A stretch of DNA of 64,000 nucleotides from Pseudomonadota bacterium. Its GTDB lineage: Bacteria; Pseudomonadota; Alphaproteobacteria; Rickettsiales; SXRF01. The stretch covers positions 124,001-188,000 of the forward strand of contig CAUJHR010000004.1 of the NCBI GenBank assembly GCA_963205195.1, written 5' to 3'. The first letter of the stretch is position 1, and every line of letters starts with the position of its first letter. Shown in pieces: positions 61,386 through 64,000 of the stretch. Under the pieces are notes generated by a model that ran no database searches, was not told the origin of the DNA, and saw only the letters and a program-made list of their open reading frames with translations. Position numbers and translations under genes: made by a program.

Positions 61386-63407
61386 GTGCGCGTGAATCGT
61401 ATCGCATCCGTAATGAGGTCTGTATTTGCTGGCAAAGAAGCTGCAAGCAAGCAGCCTCCTGCGCCGAGCGAACGCGAATTGGAACTTGCTGTTGAGAATG
61501 AGAAACTTAAATCAAGCTTAAAAATTTATTCCACGCTTTTGAATATGTCGCCATACCCTATCTGGCAACGCGGCTTAGATTCAAATATCAGATTTTATAA
61601 CCTGGCTTATGGTGAAGCGGTGGAAGACCTGCTAGACAGTGCTGAGGACGGGGTTGTTCCGGAACTGGATAAGCATGTGCGCGCCATGTCTCAGCAGGCG
61701 GGGGCAAGCGCGAGATCCGTGACAGACCGCAGGCATATAGTTGTTGGTGGTGAGCGCAGGCTATATGAGATAACGGAATTTTCTATTCCTGAAGAAAAAA
61801 TGTATGCTGGCTATGCTGTCGATTATACTGAAATCGACAAGCTGAAAGAAGATATTTCACGGCATATTTCCGCGCAGGATGATTTCCTTGAAAGCTCAGC
61901 AAGCGCGATGGCGATTTACGGAGCCGACATGCGCCTTAAAACTTTCAATAATGCTTTTGTAGCGTTGTGGAAATTTGATGAGGTGTGGCTGGATTCACAG
62001 CCAACCTACAATGAAATACTGGAAGTATTGCATGAAAAGCGCCGCCTTCCCGAACAGGCTAATTTCCAGCTTTTCAAACAGCAGCAGCTAAAGCTTTTCA
62101 CCGGATTGCTTGAGCCTCGTGAGGAATTTTTCTACCTGCCTGATGGCAAGGCGCTTCGTGTCATAGCGATACCGCATGCACTTGGTGGAATTTTATTTGC
62201 CTATGAGGACGTGACAGACAGGCTTGCGCTTGAGCGTTCTTATAATACACTTATTGCCGTACAGCGCGAAACACTTGATAACCTGCATGAAGGTGTTGCG
62301 GTGTTTGGCGAGGATGGACGTTTAAAACTCAGTAATCCAGGCTATCTTCTCATGTGGAACCTTGAGCATGAATTTGCTGGTTCCGAGCCGCATATCCGCG
62401 ATATAATTGAAAAATGCAGGGAACTATTTACACCAGAGGACTGGGAAAGTTTTAAGAACCAGCATATTGAGCAATTACAAACACGTGATTTCACTTCCCG
62501 TCATATAGAGCGCTCTGACGGCAAGGTTATAGATTGGCGCAAAGTTCCTCTGCCTGATGGTGCAACACTTATAACTTATCTCGATATTACTGATTCTACT
62601 TTGGTTGAGCGTTCATTGCGTGAGCGTAATGATGCCCTTTCGGAAGCCGACAGGCTAAAGACCGAATTCCTCGCCAATGTATCATATGAGCTTCGTTCAC
62701 CTCTAACTTCAATTAGCGGGTTTTCGGAAATGCTTAAGCAGGAATATTTCGGTACGCTTTCTGAAAAGCAGCGCGAATATGTCGATGGGATCCACCAGTC
62801 ATCACAGCATCTTATGCATCTTATCAACGACATACTTGATCTTGCTGGGATAGAAGCCGGGTATATGCGGCTTGATGTTTCACGCTTTGATATTTATGCG
62901 ATGATGAAATCAGTGCTGTCACTAATAAAAGAACGTAGTAAGGAAAATTCCATTACCATTAAATTTGAGTGCCTGTCGAAGATTGGAAAAATGATCGGCG
63001 ATGAGATGCGTATAAAACAGATAATGTTCAATCTGCTTTCTAATGCTCTTAAATATTCGGATGAGGGAGCTACTGTAACTTTTGGCGCTAAAGAAGTTGA
63101 CGGCGGTGAGATAATGCTCTGGGTAGAAGATGGTGGTCAGGGCATACCTCTTGAAGAGCAGGAAGCAATATTCAGCAAATTCTATAAAGGGCGTAACCAG
63201 GAGGCGGTAAAAGGCAAGCAAGGCAGTCGGTCAGGTACAGGGCTGGGGCTTCCTATAGTTAAAAGCTTTATAGAATTGCATGGCGGGCGCGTTGTGCTAT
63301 CATCCGAGCCACAGAAAGGTGCGCGTTTCGAGTGTTACTTGCTTCGTGATAACCCAGAGTTGAAACCACAGGAAACAAAACCAGCACGGGCAAAAAAAGC
63401 GTCATGA
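61386..63407 (+). CDS. divL: DivL-like histidine-kinase homologue with Tyr at the phosphosite
   Basis: 673 residues. Three PAS-like domains (around NMSPYPIWQRGLDSNIRFYN, SASAMAIYGADMRLKTFNNAF, and DNLHEGVAVFGEDGRLKLSNPGYL) precede a HisKA dimerisation domain and an ATPase domain. The HisKA box reads FLANVSYELRSPLTSISGF, so Tyr434 replaces the phosphorylated His, the hallmark of DivL. The ATPase has the N box (FNLLSNALKYS), G1 (VEDGGQGIP) and G2 (GTGLGLPI). In Caulobacter DivL is a non-canonical member that steers CckA and so CtrA. The start is a GTG (61386 or 61392). The stop overlaps purU. Confidence 0.88.
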   Translation: MRVNRIASVMRSVFAGKEAASKQPPAPSERELELAVENEKLKSSLKIYSTLLNMSPYPIWQRGLDSNIRFYNLAYGEAVEDLLDSAEDGVVPELDKHVRAMSQQAGASARSVTDRRHIVVGGERRLYEITEFSIPEEKMYAGYAVDYTEIDKLKEDISRHISAQDDFLESSASAMAIYGADMRLKTFNNAFVALWKFDEVWLDSQPTYNEILEVLHEKRRLPEQANFQLFKQQQLKLFTGLLEPREEFFYLPDGKALRVIAIPHALGGILFAYEDVTDRLALERSYNTLIAVQRETLDNLHEGVAVFGEDGRLKLSNPGYLLMWNLEHEFAGSEPHIRDIIEKCRELFTPEDWESFKNQHIEQLQTRDFTSRHIERSDGKVIDWRKVPLPDGATLITYLDITDSTLVERSLRERNDALSEADRLKTEFLANVSYELRSPLTSISGFSEMLKQEYFGTLSEKQREYVDGIHQSSQHLMHLINDILDLAGIEAGYMRLDVSRFDIYAMMKSVLSLIKERSKENSITIKFECLSKIGKMIGDEMRIKQIMFNLLSNALKYSDEGATVTFGAKEVDGGEIMLWVEDGGQGIPLEEQEAIFSKFYKGRNQEAVKGKQGSRSGTGLGLPIVKSFIELHGGRVVLSSEPQKGARFECYLLRDNPELKPQETKPARAKKAS

Positions 63408-64000
63408 ATACCAACCGTTATATCCTGACCCTGTCCTGCCCGGATGTGCGAGGCATAGTTGCTGCGGTAAGCGGTTTCCTGGCAGAAAATTACTGCTTCA
63501 TTATTGAATCCGCACAATTTGGCGATGAATCGACAGCGCAGTTTTTCCTGCGGATAGAATTTTGTGTGGAAGATGGCGGTCCTGACCATAATACGCTTAA
63601 AAAATTATTCGAAGAAAATGTGGCGAAGCGTTTTTCCATGCAGTGGGATATAGCGTATAAGAGCCGCAAGAGCCGCGTACTAATAATGGTTTCAAGTTTC
63701 GGGCATTGCCTGAACGATCTGCTTTACCGCCAGAAAACCGGGCAGCTTGCCATTGAAATACCGGCGATAATATCTAATCATAAAGACTGGGAGCATGTCG
63801 CAAACTGGCACCAGATACCGTATTATTACCTGCCGGTAACTCCTGAAAATAAGGCCGAGCAGGAAAAGAAGATGCTGGAGATAATACTTACCCACCAGAT
63901 AGATGTGGTGGTGCTTGCGCGTTACATGCAGATACTTTCTTCGGCACTGTGCACGCTGCTGGAAGGGAAAGTTATCAATATCCACCATTCGTTCCTGCCT
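63404..64000 (+). CDS. purU: Formyltetrahydrofolate deformylase (5' part; runs past window)
   Basis: Open through the window edge, so missing from the ORF track. The ATG at 63404 overlaps the divL stop (ATGA). An ACT domain comes first (YILTLSCPDVRGIVAAVSGFLAE, FIIESAQFGDESTAQFF), then the formyltransferase fold (RVLIMVSSFGHCLNDLLYRQ, IPAIISNHKDW). The last visible residues INIHHSFLP are the PurU active-site Asn/His block. PurU frees formate from 10-formyl-THF for purine synthesis. About 199 of ~285 residues are visible. Confidence 0.94.
   Translation, partial: MNTNRYILTLSCPDVRGIVAAVSGFLAENYCFIIESAQFGDESTAQFFLRIEFCVEDGGPDHNTLKKLFEENVAKRFSMQWDIAYKSRKSRVLIMVSSFGHCLNDLLYRQKTGQLAIEIPAIISNHKDWEHVANWHQIPYYYLPVTPENKAEQEKKMLEIILTHQIDVVVLARYMQILSSALCTLLEGKVINIHHSFLP

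Overview
The window comes from an alphaproteobacterium of moderate, slightly AT-leaning base composition. Support for this: a DivL-type kinase homologue (a cell-cycle regulator known only from alphaproteobacteria), a single-cysteine DksA, a MFS/spermidine-synthase fusion, the sdhC-sdhD-sdhA order, and many short extragenic palindromes. It makes its own leucine and arginine, runs lower glycolysis, uses the DXP isoprenoid route, and has cobalt/B12 genes and a CRISPR locus. It is therefore not a strongly reduced endosymbiont. A deep-branching lineage (Rickettsiales- or Micavibrionales-like) is possible, but that is inference.

Layout. 0-3.8 kb: SUMT (cobA), an OprB-type porin behind a Fur-like palindrome, cobalt-uptake genes cbtB-cbtA under a cobalamin riboswitch, and a CopC protein. 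3.8-11.9 kb (minus strand): an MFS/spermidine-synthase protein, trmD, rplS, leuC, a 50-aa ORF, leuD, a small CDF transporter, a YciI-like protein and leuB. A 374-bp element consisting of a GIY-YIG nuclease gene between perfect 32-bp inverted repeats sits inside this leu cluster. 12-13.9 kb: a zinc-ribbon protein, an SRPBCC protein and a pseudopilin.

14.0-17.7 kb: a type II-C CRISPR-Cas locus with 8 repeats and 7 spacers, cas2, cas1, a cas9 that has lost its centre (RuvC-II, HNH, RuvC-III) through an out-of-frame internal deletion, and a divergently transcribed tracrRNA with its terminator. The repeat ends in an extended -10-like motif, and the anti-repeat fixes crRNA synthesis on the + strand, opposite to the cas genes. 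17.7-21.1 kb: a small island next to tRNA-Ala(TGC). It carries two XRE regulators (one a remnant), a PUA-like/Mrr-type endonuclease, a beta-flap-repeat protein and a C-terminally truncated tyrosine integrase.

21.5-30 kb: a central-carbon cluster (tkt, gap, pgk, class I aldolase, with three unknown small genes), then thiE, efp and suhB. 30-38 kb: an OmpA-like Pro-rich protein, yebC, ruvC-ruvA, clpS-clpA, rpsP-rimM and dksA. 38-51.6 kb: corA, queD, pdxH, sdhCDA, a HIT protein, a GT87-type membrane glycosyltransferase, purB, a DNA glycosylase, pheT-pheS, rplT-rpmI. 51.8-64 kb: Bax-inhibitor-1, an ABC-2 permease, a long histidine phosphatase, argD-argF, a secreted small protein, dxs, an L,D-transpeptidase, ahcY, divL and the 5' part of purU.

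The most notable points are the gutted but otherwise intact CRISPR-Cas9 locus, the GIY-YIG inverted-repeat element, palindromic elements inserted in frame into thiE and probably pheT, the compact island with a candidate defence pair, the Tyr-for-His phosphosite in DivL, and an EF-P whose tip residue is Asn. No database search was possible. Family names rest on recognised motifs and comparison from memory.
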